A stretch of DNA of 64,000 bases from Shinella sp032095155. GTDB taxonomy: Bacteria > Pseudomonadota > Alphaproteobacteria > Rhizobiales > Rhizobiaceae. Location: assembly GCF_049199905.1 (NCBI RefSeq), contig NZ_JBLZPK010000059.1:124001-188000 (forward strand), in the 5' to 3' direction. Positions 39,330-46,695 of the stretch are shown here, piece after piece; position 1 is the stretch's first letter; every line of letters begins with the position of its first letter. Under the pieces are notes generated by a model. That model was given only the letters and a program-made list of their open reading frames with translations, had not been told where the DNA came from and did not search any database. The translations under genes were made by a program, and so were the position numbers.

Positions 39330-40469
39330 TCAGCGCTTGAAGGTGTTCTTGACGAAGGGCATGGCGGTGACGGTGACGGGCAGGAATTTGCCGCGCACGC
39401 CGGCATAGAGCTGGGTACCGGGGGCGACGGCGGCCTTGGTCACGTAGCCCATGGCGACGGGACCATCGACATTGGGGCCGAAGCCGCCCGACGTCACTGT
39501 GCCGACGACGTCCTCGCCCTCGGGATCGGTGGCGAGCACCGCGCCTGATCGCACGGGCGCACGGCCTTCGGCCCGCAGGCCGATGCGACGGCGGTCAGCG
39601 CCGTTTTCAAGCTGTTCGAGGATGATGGCGCTACCCGGGAAACCGCCTTCACGCTCGCCGCCTCTGCGGCGCACCTTCTGGATGGCCCATTCGAGCGCGC
39701 CTTCCACGGGCGTCGTGCCGGTGTCGATATCGTTGCCGTAGAGGCAGAGACCCGCTTCGAGGCGCAGCGAATCGCGGGCGCCAAGGCCAATCGGCAGCAC
39801 GTCAGGATGGTCGAGCAGGCGGCGACAGACGGTTTCGGCGAGCGCCGCCGGAATGGAGATCTCGAACCCGTCCTCGCCGGTATAGCCGGAGCGCGAGACG
39901 ATGCAATCGGCGTCGTGCAGGTCGCAGGCGCGCACATCCATGAAGCGCATGGAGGAGACATCGGCCCAGAGTTCGGCCAGCACCGATTCCGCCCGCGGCC
40001 CCTGAAGGGCGACCAGCGCGCGGTCGTCGTGCAGCGTCAGCTCGCAGACGTCGCCGATCTTCGCCTGCATATGGGCGAAGTCCTGATCCTTGCAGGCGGC
40101 GTTGACGACGACGTAGAAATGATCGCCGCGGTTGGCGATCATCAGGTCGTCGAGGATGCCACCGTCGTCATTGGTGAACAGCGCATAGCGCTGGCGGCCT
40201 TCGCCGAGGCCGACGACATCGACCGGCACCAGCGTTTCGAGGGCACGGGCGGCATCGGCATTGTCTCCGGAGCGGGCACGTACGGTGACCTGGCCCATAT
40301 GCGAGACATCGAACAGGCCGGCGGCGGCACGGGTGTGCAGGTGTTCTTTCATCACGCCGGCGGTGTATTGCACCGGCATCTCGTAGCCGGCAAACGGCAC
40401 CATGCGGCCGCCGAGCGATACGTTCAGCGCGTGAAGCGGTGTTTTCTTGAGTTCAGACGATCCGTCCAA
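39330..40469 (-). CDS. gcvT: Aminomethyltransferase, T-protein
   Basis: 379-residue T-protein that transfers the methylene group from aminomethyl-lipoyl-GcvH to tetrahydrofolate, releasing ammonia. Visible: KKTPLHALNVSLGGRMVPFAGYEMPVQY, FDVSHMGQVTVRA, LFTNDDGGILDDLMIANRGDHFYVVVNAACKDQD (folate/active-site Asp), SRSGYTGEDGFEISIP and GLGARDSLRLEAGLCLYGNDID. The start is TTG at 40469: GGAGGG lies 9 bases upstream and the protein then begins DGSSELKKTPLH as in homologues. The ribosome-binding site falls inside the predicted riboswitch expression platform. Confidence 0.96.
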   Translation of the reverse strand: MDGSSELKKTPLHALNVSLGGRMVPFAGYEMPVQYTAGVMKEHLHTRAAAGLFDVSHMGQVTVRARSGDNADAARALETLVPVDVVGLGEGRQRYALFTNDDGGILDDLMIANRGDHFYVVVNAACKDQDFAHMQAKIGDVCELTLHDDRALVALQGPRAESVLAELWADVSSMRFMDVRACDLHDADCIVSRSGYTGEDGFEISIPAALAETVCRRLLDHPDVLPIGLGARDSLRLEAGLCLYGNDIDTGTTPVEGALEWAIQKVRRRGGEREGGFPGSAIILEQLENGADRRRIGLRAEGRAPVRSGAVLATDPEGEDVVGTVTSGGFGPNVDGPVAMGYVTKAAVAPGTQLYAGVRGKFLPVTVTAMPFVKNTFKR

Positions 40470-40471
40470 AA

Positions 40472-40510
40472 GGCGCCCTCCAGTCCCTGGGCGCCCAGTT
40501 GCAGGGCGCC
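40472..40510 (-). promoter_or_regulatory. Riboswitch expression platform over the gcvT ribosome-binding site
   Basis: Reading the mRNA: GGCGCCC (40510-40504), GGGCGCCC (40496-40489) and GGGCGCC (40478-40472). The middle copy can pair with either neighbour but not both. Pairing with the third copy ties up GGAGGGCGCC, the gcvT ribosome-binding site; pairing with the first leaves it free. This is the arrangement expected for translational control by glycine (inference from sequence). Confidence 0.6.
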
Positions 40511-40551
40511 GGCTCACAATCAGGCGCAGTTGCGCCGTTCTCCTGAGCCCC

Positions 40552-40714
40552 CTCTGTCCCTTCGCCTGAGATTGTTATCCCTTCGGCGAGCGCTTTCGCG
40601 CTTCTCTCCAGAGTTCTGACGGCACCTTGCTGGTCCTTTTGCCTGAGAGTTTCCGGGGCGGTTGCTCCTTCGGCACCGGCACTGCCTTTCCCAAGGCGGC
40701 CGGTTTCTCCCAGC
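40552..40714 (-). ncRNA. Tandem glycine riboswitch
   Basis: Two glycine aptamers in the gcvT leader. Aptamer 1 (40714-40629) is closed by GCTGG/CCAGC and contains GGGAGAAACCGG, GCCGAAGGAGCAACCGCC and AACTCTCAGGCAAAAGGAC. Aptamer 2 (40613-40552) is closed by CTCTG/CAGAG and contains CTGGAGAGAAGCGC, CGCCGAAGGGATAACAATC and TCTCAGGCGAAGGGAC. The paired GCCGAAGG and CTCAGGC(A/G)AA signatures are diagnostic. A 15-base linker joins them. It normally turns on glycine cleavage when glycine is abundant. Confidence 0.96.
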
Positions 40715-40727
40715 GAGGTTGGCTCCA

Positions 40728-40756
40728 GATAACGGCCTTGCCGGTGTTTTGGCAAG
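40728..40756 (-). promoter_or_regulatory. Predicted gcv operon promoter
   Basis: On the minus strand CTTGCC (40756-40751) and GTTATC (40733-40728) are separated by exactly 17 bases, similar to the rhizobial CTTGAC-N17-CTATAT pattern, and would start transcription just ahead of aptamer 1. Confidence 0.4.
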
Positions 40757-40807
40757 AGGCGGCGTCGCTGCCGAGCACATTTTTGTCGTAGTGGGAAAGA
40801 AGCAAAG

Positions 40808-40832
40808 AAAAGGCCCCATCAGGGGCCTTAGT
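40808..40832 (-). terminator. Rho-independent terminator of the minus-strand hypothetical gene
   Basis: On the minus strand AAGGCCCC, a TGAT loop and GGGGCCTT are followed by TTTTCTTTG. It is 37 bp after the stop of the 97-residue gene and separates it from the gcv promoter. Confidence 0.8.
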
Positions 40833-40868
40833 CGGTTGGAGGACGGCTGCAGTCCTTGGAAGGGAGGA

Positions 40869-41162
40869 TCACGCGGGTTCGGCTTCCTCCTGAACGGGGG
40901 TGCCGTTTTCGTCATAGAGACGCTGCGCCTCCGCGAAGGTCACCTGCGGCGTCATCCCGGGTGCGGTGATGAGGGCAAGCGCCAGCGCCGGCGGCTGGAT
41001 GACGTTGAGCACCGCGATGGTGCGCGCATCGCCGTGGATCTTCGCATCCTCGCTCCAGGTGTGGATGCGCTGCTCGAACAGCGTGTTCGCGCGGGTCTGC
41101 ATCTTCATGCCCTGCGCGGCATAGGCGGCGGTGGCGGGCGAAACTGTCACGATCTGAGTCAT
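40869..41162 (-). CDS. Hypothetical protein, 97 residues
   Basis: No family recognised. The chain starts MTQIVTVSPATAAYAAQGMKMQTRANTLFEQR, is soluble and acidic at its end (AQRLYDENGTPVQEEAEPA), and has no signal peptide or membrane segment. ATG at 41162 is preferred because the sequence upstream (to ATG 41246) looks non-coding, but neither start has a good ribosome-binding site. It has its own strong terminator and a 269-bp gap upstream, so it is probably a single-gene unit. Confidence 0.65.
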   Translation of the reverse strand: MTQIVTVSPATAAYAAQGMKMQTRANTLFEQRIHTWSEDAKIHGDARTIAVLNVIQPPALALALITAPGMTPQVTFAEAQRLYDENGTPVQEEAEPA

Positions 41163-41321
41163 GGCGTTCAACGGGTTTGCTTCAGGTTCGTGCAATTTAT
41201 CATTTGCGCCTTTCGCGTGTGTGAAACGCGGCGGTTGCATTTTCATCGAGTTTTAACGATCTGTGCGAATTTCGGTCGGCCTTGCCTTTGCCGTGAAAAT
41301 TCCGTCATAAGAGAGCTGAAA

Positions 41322-41390
41322 TACCGCCGGAATCGGGCGGTAAAAAGCAATCCCAGCAAAAGTGTGCAGCGGTTTTGCGCCCGGGATTGC
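41322..41390. repeat. Palindromic intergenic repeat (rhizobial type) upstream of the Lrp-like gene
   Basis: TACCGCC/GGCGGTA (41322-41342) is followed by a nested palindrome: GCAATCCC (41347-41354) with GGGATTGC (41383-41390), enclosing GCAAAA and TTTTGC around GTGTGCAGCGG. The AAAAGTGTGCAGCGGTTTT core with flanking palindromic arms closely matches a repeat I know from intergenic regions of many Rhizobiales. It is 42 bp before the next start codon, so it lies in that gene's leader. Confidence 0.6.
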
Positions 41391-41431
41391 GATCACAAGA
41401 AAACAATGCCGCCAATGGTGCGGGAGGACCG

Positions 41432-41668
41432 ATGAAGCCGATTTTCGTTCAATTGCAATGCGCTCCGGGTAAGACCTATGAAGTCGCGGATGCGCTTTAC
41501 GCTACGGAACTCATTTCGGAGCTTTATTCCACCAGCGGCGAGTACGACCTGCTCCTCAAGGTCTATGTCGACAGCGAGGAGGATATCGGCAAGTTCATCA
41601 ACGACCACGTCGCCTCCATCCCCGGCATCGTGCGTTCCCTGACCACGCTGACCTTCCGCGCGTTCTAA
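41432..41668 (+). CDS. Stand-alone Lrp/AsnC ligand-binding (RAM) domain protein
   Basis: 78 residues forming only the effector-binding half of an Lrp/AsnC regulator: PIFVQLQCAPGKTYEVADALYA, a GEYDLLLKVYVDSEEDIGKFI core with the conserved G-x-YD motif, and IPGIVRSLTTLTFRAF. No helix-turn-helix is present and none is encoded upstream. Such proteins form decamers that bind amino acids and may modulate full-length Lrp proteins. GGGAGGACC precedes the ATG. The next gene is an RluA synthase; no functional link is obvious. Confidence 0.92.
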   Translation: MKPIFVQLQCAPGKTYEVADALYATELISELYSTSGEYDLLLKVYVDSEEDIGKFINDHVASIPGIVRSLTTLTFRAF

Positions 41669-41726
41669 AGCTGTTCCCCTTCGGCCTTTCTTGCGCTAAA
41701 GCACGGCGCAACGAAAGAAGGCTGAC

Positions 41727-42713
41727 ATGGCAGGCATCGAACACAAGCAGGTTGAGAGCGACGAGGCGGGCATGCGCCTCGACCGGTGGTTCAAGGTCCA
41801 TTATCCGGGCCTCGGCTTCGGCCCGCTCCAGAAATTGCTGCGCTCCGGCCAGGTGCGCATCGATGGCGGTCGCGTCAAGAGCGACACCCGCGTGCAGCCG
41901 GGCCAGATGATCCGCATCCCCCCGATGGAGGTCGATGCCAAGAAGGCCGGGCCGATCGCCGGCCGCGAGCTGAAACATTCCTCCGATCACGAACTGCTCT
42001 CCCGTATGCTGCTGCATGAGGACGAGAAGGTCATCGTGCTCAACAAGCCGGCCGGCATCGCCGTGCAGGGCGGTTCGGGCGTCAACCGCCACATCGACCA
42101 GATGCTCGAGGCCTGGACCAGCCCGAAGGGCGAGAAGCCGCGCCTCGTGCACCGGCTCGACCGCGACACGTCGGGCGTGCTCGTCATCGCCCGCACGCGT
42201 GGCGCCGCGCAGAAGCTGACCGCCGCCTTCCGCGAGCGCGATACCAAGAAGACCTATTGGTCGCTGGTGATGGGCGTGCCGAAGAAGCGCGAGGACAAGA
42301 TTTCGACCTGGCTCGTCAAGGAACAGACGCCGGATGGAGACCGCATGCGCATCGCCAAGCACGGCGAGGACGGCGCCGACCATGCGGTTTCCTTCTACCG
42401 GATCATCGAGCAGGCCGCACAGAACTATGCGTGGCTGGAGATGGAGCCCTATACCGGCCGCACGCATCAGCTTCGCGTGCACGCCGCGCATATCGGTCAT
42501 CCGATTATCGGCGATCCGAAATATTTCGAGGCCGACCTCAACTGGGCCTTTCCGGGCGGCGTGCAGAACCGCCTGCATCTCCATGCCCGTCGCATCGATA
42601 TTCCGCACCCCAATGGCGGGCGCCTGCGCGTCACCGCGCCGCTGCCGCCGCATATGGTGCAGACCTGGAACCTCTTCGGCTTCGACCAGACCGCGGCGGA
42701 CGAGGAAGACTGA
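41727..42713 (+). CDS. RluA-family pseudouridine synthase
   Basis: 328 residues. An N-terminal S4 RNA-binding domain (RLDRWFKVHYPGLGFGPLQKLLRSGQVRIDGGRV) is followed by the RluA catalytic domain: IVLNKPAGIAVQGG, catalytic Asp145 in VHRLDRDTSGVLVIART, TYWSLVMGVP, and EPYTGRTHQLRVHAAHIGHPIIGDPKYF. The S4 plus catalytic layout fits RluC, which modifies three uridines in 23S rRNA, but RluD-like specificity cannot be excluded from sequence alone. It is coupled by an ATGA overlap to the HAD phosphatase gene. Confidence 0.93.
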   Translation: MAGIEHKQVESDEAGMRLDRWFKVHYPGLGFGPLQKLLRSGQVRIDGGRVKSDTRVQPGQMIRIPPMEVDAKKAGPIAGRELKHSSDHELLSRMLLHEDEKVIVLNKPAGIAVQGGSGVNRHIDQMLEAWTSPKGEKPRLVHRLDRDTSGVLVIARTRGAAQKLTAAFRERDTKKTYWSLVMGVPKKREDKISTWLVKEQTPDGDRMRIAKHGEDGADHAVSFYRIIEQAAQNYAWLEMEPYTGRTHQLRVHAAHIGHPIIGDPKYFEADLNWAFPGGVQNRLHLHARRIDIPHPNGGRLRVTAPLPPHMVQTWNLFGFDQTAADEED

Positions 42714-43372
42714 TGCGGCTTGCGCTTTTCGATTGCGACGGCACGCTGGTCGACAGTGCGCGGCTGATCCATGAGGTCATGGCCCGCACTTTCGTCGATT
42801 TCGGCCATGCAAGACCGGATATTTCCGAGACCAAGGCGATTATCGGCCTGACGCTCGACATCGCCATTGCCCGCATGCAGGGCAAGCCGCATGTCGACGA
42901 CGAGGCGCTGGCGATGACGGCGCATTATAAGGCGACCTATACCGGCGTGCGCGCCGAGCCCGGCTTCCAGGAGCCGCTGTTTCCCGGCATCGCCGAGATG
43001 ATGGCGCAGCTGGAGCGCCGGGACGACCTGCTGATCGGCGCCGTCACGGGCAAGTCGCGCCGCGGCCTCGACCTCATCCGCGCGGCGCACGGTTTCGACA
43101 AGACCTTCTTCGTCTCGCGCACGGCGGACGACTGCCCGTCCAAGCCGCACCCGGCCATGGTGGCGGAATGCTGCAACGAAGCCGGGATTGATGCGGCCCG
43201 CACGGTTGTCATCGGCGATGCGATTTACGATATGCAGATGGCGAAGGCGGCCGGGGCGAAAGCCATCGGCGTTTCCTGGGGCTACGCCAGCGTGCCCGAA
43301 CTGGTCGCGGCCGGCGCGGATCACATCCTGCGCACGCCCGCAGACCTTATCGACTGGTTGGAGACTTTTTGA
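42713..43372 (+). CDS. HAD-superfamily phosphatase (phosphoglycolate-phosphatase-like)
   Basis: 219 residues with all HAD motifs: nucleophile Asp7 in FDCDGTLVDS, motif II Thr in IGAVTGKSRRGL near residue 107, motif III Lys in CPSKPHPAM near 145, and motif IV GDAIYDMQMAKAAGAK near 166. The helical cap between residues 15 and 85 matches the Gph/YjjG-like subclass. Substrate is unproven. ATG overlaps the RluA stop and its own stop overlaps the next ATG, so rluA-HAD-atp12 form one translation-coupled unit. Confidence 0.93.
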   Translation: MRLALFDCDGTLVDSARLIHEVMARTFVDFGHARPDISETKAIIGLTLDIAIARMQGKPHVDDEALAMTAHYKATYTGVRAEPGFQEPLFPGIAEMMAQLERRDDLLIGAVTGKSRRGLDLIRAAHGFDKTFFVSRTADDCPSKPHPAMVAECCNEAGIDAARTVVIGDAIYDMQMAKAAGAKAIGVSWGYASVPELVAAGADHILRTPADLIDWLETF

Positions 43373-44157
43373 TGCGTGACATCCTGAGCGACCTTTCCGA
43401 CGCGATGAGCGATCCCGATCCGGTGCGCCGCGCGCAGATCCAGATGAAGCGGCCGCTGCCCAAGCGTTTCTATAAAGAGGTCTCGACCGACACGGCGGAG
43501 GAGGGGTTCCGCATCCTTCTCGACGGCCGCCCGGTGCGCACGCCCGGCAAGAAGACTTTGGCCGTTGCGACGCAAGCAATCGCCGACCGCCTGAAGGCGG
43601 AGTGGCACGCGCAGGCGGAGGAAATCGATCCGGCGAAAATGCCTGTGACCCGCCTCGTCAACACGGCTGTCGATGGCGTCGCGGAAAATCTGGATGCTGT
43701 GTTCGACGAGATCGTGCGTTTCGCCGGCACGGACATGCTCTGCTACCGTGCGGATTCACCTGAAGGTCTCGTCGCACGCCAGCGCGACGGCTGGGATCCG
43801 GTCTTGCGCTGGGCGGCGGACGCCAAGGGCATCCGCTTCATCCTAGTAGAAGGCGTGATGCATCAGGAGCAGCCGGTCCCGGCCATCGAAGCCTACGCCG
43901 CCGCGCTTTCTGCCTGGCGCGATCCGCTGGCGCTCGCCTGCGTGCACACCGTCACGACGCTGACCGGCTCGGCGCTGCTGGGCCTGGCCTTCGCCGAAGG
44001 CATCATCGATGCCGACAAGGCCTGGTCGCTCGCCCATATCGATGAGGACTGGCAGATCGAGCATTGGGGCACCGACGAGGAGGCGTTCCACCGTCGCGAA
44101 AAGCGCCGCGAGGAGCTGGATGTGGCCGCATCCGTGCTGTCCGAAATGCTGCGCTGA
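43372..44157 (+). CDS. F1-ATPase assembly chaperone, Atp12 family
   Basis: 261 residues of the ATP12 family, which in mitochondria protects the F1 alpha subunit before assembly; alphaproteobacteria keep a homologue. Visible: KRFYKEVSTDTAEEGFRILLDGRPVRTPGKKTL, EWHAQAEEIDPAKMPVTRLVNTAVDGV, CYRADSPEGLVARQRDGWDPVLRWA and the C-terminal HIDEDWQIEHWGTDEEAFHRRE, whose acidic Trp/Glu stretch is a family hallmark. The ATG overlaps the HAD stop. Confidence 0.94.
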   Translation: MRDILSDLSDAMSDPDPVRRAQIQMKRPLPKRFYKEVSTDTAEEGFRILLDGRPVRTPGKKTLAVATQAIADRLKAEWHAQAEEIDPAKMPVTRLVNTAVDGVAENLDAVFDEIVRFAGTDMLCYRADSPEGLVARQRDGWDPVLRWAADAKGIRFILVEGVMHQEQPVPAIEAYAAALSAWRDPLALACVHTVTTLTGSALLGLAFAEGIIDADKAWSLAHIDEDWQIEHWGTDEEAFHRREKRREELDVAASVLSEMLR

Positions 44158-44236
44158 CCAGACTTTCTTAAACTTTCCGCTCCATTTTGGCGCATCGTTC
44201 CAACAGCCATAGCCGACCCGCACCGCACCGAGTACC

Positions 44237-44890
44237 ATGCAGTTCCTTCTCCGCGCCGTTCTTTCCGCCTGTCTCGCTCTTTCCGTGCCGCTCAACGCTA
44301 GTGCCGAGGGCTTTCCCGTCCGCGACATCCGCAAGGTCGTCGTTAGCGGTGATGGCAACGTGCCTTCAGTGGTTCTCAAGCGCACCGATGCCTATCTGAA
44401 GCGCGCTGCCAAGGCGACGCGCCGTGCGGTCGCGCTCGACCGGGCCTCGATGGACGTGCGCGTGACGGGCGTCACACAGTCGGCGACAGGCGCAAGTTCG
44501 GCAAAAGTCACAATCACGCTTTCCGATCCGAAGGGTGGCGTTTCCGCACGCAATACGCTGACCGTTAACAGCTTCATGCCATCCAGCAAGGGCCGTGATG
44601 CAGCGCTCGGCGATGCCATCGCCAAACGCGTGGCGATCGCCTACCACCTGTCGCCGGTCGCGGCCGGCAAGCTCAATGAGGGCAAGCGTCCCGCCAAGGG
44701 CCGCAAATATGCTGGCGGCAAGCGTAAGCCGGCGGGGCGTCAGAGCGTGACGACGCATACGCGCAGGGACAACCGCCCGCTGGTCATCCCGACCGAGGCG
44801 GCCCTGACTGTGCGCTCGCGTGCGCTCGCCGAAGGGTCGACCGGCAAGATCGCCCCGTGTGTGGTTACCCAGACGATCAGCTGCGATTGA
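44237..44890 (+). CDS. Exported hypothetical protein, basic, 217 residues
   Basis: A signal peptide (MQFLLRAVLSACLALSVPLNASAEG) is followed by a periplasmic domain that starts FPVRDIRKVVVSGDGNVPSVVLKRTDAYLKRAAKATRR, then a basic, low-complexity linker (GKRPAKGRKYAGGKRKPAGRQ, about residues 150-170) and a short C-terminus with two cysteines (CVVTQTISC) that could form a disulfide. Family unknown to me; similar exported proteins of unknown role occur in Rhizobiaceae. ATG at 44237 gives a good signal peptide although no strong ribosome-binding site precedes it. Confidence 0.72.
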   Translation: MQFLLRAVLSACLALSVPLNASAEGFPVRDIRKVVVSGDGNVPSVVLKRTDAYLKRAAKATRRAVALDRASMDVRVTGVTQSATGASSAKVTITLSDPKGGVSARNTLTVNSFMPSSKGRDAALGDAIAKRVAIAYHLSPVAAGKLNEGKRPAKGRKYAGGKRKPAGRQSVTTHTRRDNRPLVIPTEAALTVRSRALAEGSTGKIAPCVVTQTISCD

Positions 44891-44980
44891 CGCCGCGCAT
44901 CGTGAGTGACGATGTCTGGAAAATCTCCGGAAGAAACATGATACCATTCTCTCCCAAGTGAAACGGAGGGAGTGCCTGCC

Positions 44981-45370
44981 ATGTTCGATCGCTTGTCCGT
45001 CTACCAGCCGCAGGCGCTCGCCGCCTTGCGCATCATGTCCGCGCTGCTCTTCATCGAGCACGGCATGCAGAAATTCTTCAATTTCCCGCCGGCCGAACAG
45101 CCGTTCGGCGACCTGATGAATATCATCGGTGTTGCGGGCGTGCTGGAAGTGGTCGGCGGGATCCTGCTTTTGATCGGGCTGTTCACGCGGCCGGTGGCCT
45201 TCGTGCTCTGCGGCTTCATGGCTGTCGCCTATTTCACGGCGCATGCGCCGCAGAGCTTTTTCCCGATCAACAATCGCGGCGACGCCGCGATCCTGTTCTG
45301 CTTCGTCTTTCTCTACCTGGCGGCAGCCGGGCCGGGGGCTTTTGCCCTCGACAACAGCCGTAGAAATTAG
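44981..45370 (+). CDS. DoxX family inner-membrane protein
   Basis: 129 residues with four transmembrane helices of the DoxX fold: LAALRIMSALLFIEHGMQKFFNF, IIGVAGVLEVVGGILLLIGLF, PVAFVLCGFMAVAYFTAHAP and AILFCFVFLYLAAAGPG. The ALRI...HGxQK...F signature is diagnostic. Relatives (DoxX, MhqP, the DoxX part of oxidoreductase complexes) link to quinone or thiol redox stress; exact role unknown. ATG at 44981 lies 8 bases after GGAGGGAG; GTG at 44972 is too close to that site. It converges with the guanidinium exporter gene, overlapping by 4 bp. Confidence 0.92.
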   Translation: MFDRLSVYQPQALAALRIMSALLFIEHGMQKFFNFPPAEQPFGDLMNIIGVAGVLEVVGGILLLIGLFTRPVAFVLCGFMAVAYFTAHAPQSFFPINNRGDAAILFCFVFLYLAAAGPGAFALDNSRRN

Positions 45371-45681
45371 GCGACGAACTTCAGGCCCAAAATGCCGGTG
45401 ACGATCAGCGCGATGCAGCCGATGCGCATCGCCGTTACCGGTTCAGCGAAAAGCACGATGCCGAGAATGACCGTGCCGACCGTGCCGATACCGGTCCAGA
45501 TCGCATAGGCCGTGCCCATGGGCAGCGTTTTCACGGCAAGACCGAGAAGCACGATGCTGACCACCATGGAGCCGGCGGTGAGGACGGTGGGAACCAGCTT
45601 GGTGAAGCCGTCGGTATATTTCAAACCGATGGCCCAGCCGATTTCGAAGATGCCTGCGAGGGTAAGAAGGATCCAGGGCAT
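45367..45681 (-). CDS. gdx: SMR-family guanidinium exporter (Gdx/SugE type)
   Basis: 104-residue four-helix small multidrug resistance protein that works as an antiparallel dimer, exchanging guanidinium for protons through Glu13 (IFEIGWAIGLKYT). Gdx/SugE rather than EmrE is indicated by GLKYTDGFTKLVPT, by MGTAYAIWTGIGTVGTVILG, and by LIVTGILGLKFVA at the end, close to E. coli SugE throughout. ATG at 45681 follows GGAG and is preceded by a guanidine-II riboswitch, which independently supports the substrate. Expression should rise when guanidine accumulates. Confidence 0.94.
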   Translation of the reverse strand: MPWILLTLAGIFEIGWAIGLKYTDGFTKLVPTVLTAGSMVVSIVLLGLAVKTLPMGTAYAIWTGIGTVGTVILGIVLFAEPVTAMRIGCIALIVTGILGLKFVA

Positions 45682-45703
45682 TTGCCTACTCCGTTTCAAG
45701 GGA

Positions 45704-45757
45704 GCGAGGCCGTCCCCGCGATCGTGACCGGGATTGTCCCGGCGGTAGCCGTCTACC
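45704..45757 (-). ncRNA. Guanidine-II (mini-ykkC) riboswitch
   Basis: On the minus strand two hairpins carry identical ACGG loops, the class hallmark (ACGR): P1 GGTAG-ACGG-CTACC (45757-45744) and P2 GCGGGG-ACGG-CCTCGC (45719-45704), joined by a linker that itself can fold (CCGGGA/TCCCGG). The exporter's GGAG ribosome-binding site lies about 12 bases after P2. Ligand-bound P1-P2 loop docking is known to free the ribosome-binding site in this class. Confidence 0.88.
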
Positions 45758-45765
45758 AAGTGCGA

Positions 45766-45794
45766 CTATTGCCCAGGGAGAACTTAAGGGCAAG
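45766..45794 (-). promoter_or_regulatory. Predicted gdx promoter
   Basis: On the minus strand CTTGCC (45794-45789) and CAATAG (45771-45766) are 17 bases apart, so transcription would start a few bases before riboswitch hairpin P1. Confidence 0.45.
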
Positions 45795-45840
45795 GGCAGG
45801 GGCGGCATGTCAGCCATGCGCCCCCGCCATAGCATTGCAG

Positions 45841-46677
45841 TTACGCGCCGAGGCGTTCGGCATGCCACTTCAGGTGCTCGTCCATGAAGGTCGATATGAA
45901 GTAGTAGGAATGATCGTACCGCTCGTGCATGCGCAGCGTCAGCTTGATGTCCGTGTCCTTGATCGCCTCTTCGAAAAGCCAGGGGCGCAGGCCGTTGTCC
46001 AGGAAGCCGTCGGCCTTGCCCTGGTCGATCAGGAATTCCGGGAAGCGGGCACCGTCCGCGACGAGCGCGCAGGCATCGTATTCGCGCCAGGCCGCTTTGT
46101 CGGCCCCGAGATACTTTTCGAAGGCCGGCATCGACCAGTCGGCGCTGGAGGGCGCGACGATCGGTGCGAAGGCCGAGCAGCTCCTGAAACGGTCCGGGTG
46201 CTTCAGCGCGATGGTCATCGCGCCATGGCCGCCCATCGAATGGCCGAAAATGCCCTGACGGTCCATATCCATGCGGAAATGCTGGCGCAGGTAGTTCGGC
46301 AGCTCCTCGGTAACGTAGCTGTACATCTGGTAGTTTTCCGCCCAGGGCGCTTGCGTGGCGTCGAGGTAGAAGCCGGCGCCCTTGCCCATCTGCCAGTTGG
46401 TCAGCTCATCCGGCACGTCGTTGCCGCGCGGGCTGGTGTCGGGGCAGACCACGATCAGGCCGAGCTCAGCGGCCATGCGGCGGTACTCGCCCTTTTCCAT
46501 CACGTTGGCATGGGTGCAGGTGAGGCCGGAGAGATACCAGAGCACGGGACGCGGCTCCTTGATCGCCTGCGGCGGCACGAAGACGGCGAAGGTCATCTCG
46601 GTCTTGCAGGCTTCGGAATCATGGGCGAACACACCCTGCATGCCGCCGAAGGCGGTGTTCTGGGAAAGCACTTTCAT
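45841..46677 (-). CDS. fghA: S-formylglutathione hydrolase
   Basis: 278-residue esterase-D-type enzyme that hydrolyses S-formylglutathione to formate and glutathione, the second step of formaldehyde detoxification. Visible: LSQNTAFGGMQGVFAHDS, RPVLWYLSGLTCTHANVMEKGEYRR, CPDTSPRGNDVPDE, nucleophile Ser147 in IFGHSMGGHGAM, acid Asp in FLIDQGKADGFL and catalytic His in RYDHSYYFISTFMDEH. ATG 46677 follows GGAG; a TTG at 46680 would add one residue. It is the last gene of the minus-strand group that starts with the matching dehydrogenase at 49.5 kb. Confidence 0.96.
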   Translation of the reverse strand: MKVLSQNTAFGGMQGVFAHDSEACKTEMTFAVFVPPQAIKEPRPVLWYLSGLTCTHANVMEKGEYRRMAAELGLIVVCPDTSPRGNDVPDELTNWQMGKGAGFYLDATQAPWAENYQMYSYVTEELPNYLRQHFRMDMDRQGIFGHSMGGHGAMTIALKHPDRFRSCSAFAPIVAPSSADWSMPAFEKYLGADKAAWREYDACALVADGARFPEFLIDQGKADGFLDNGLRPWLFEEAIKDTDIKLTLRMHERYDHSYYFISTFMDEHLKWHAERLGA

Positions 46678-46695
46678 CAAAAACTCCGATTGTTT

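Noticed and set aside
41294..41307. Possible third IRO-like box TGA-N8-TCA near 41.3 kb
   Set aside because: The spacer is 8 bases, not 9, and the flanking genes have no iron link.
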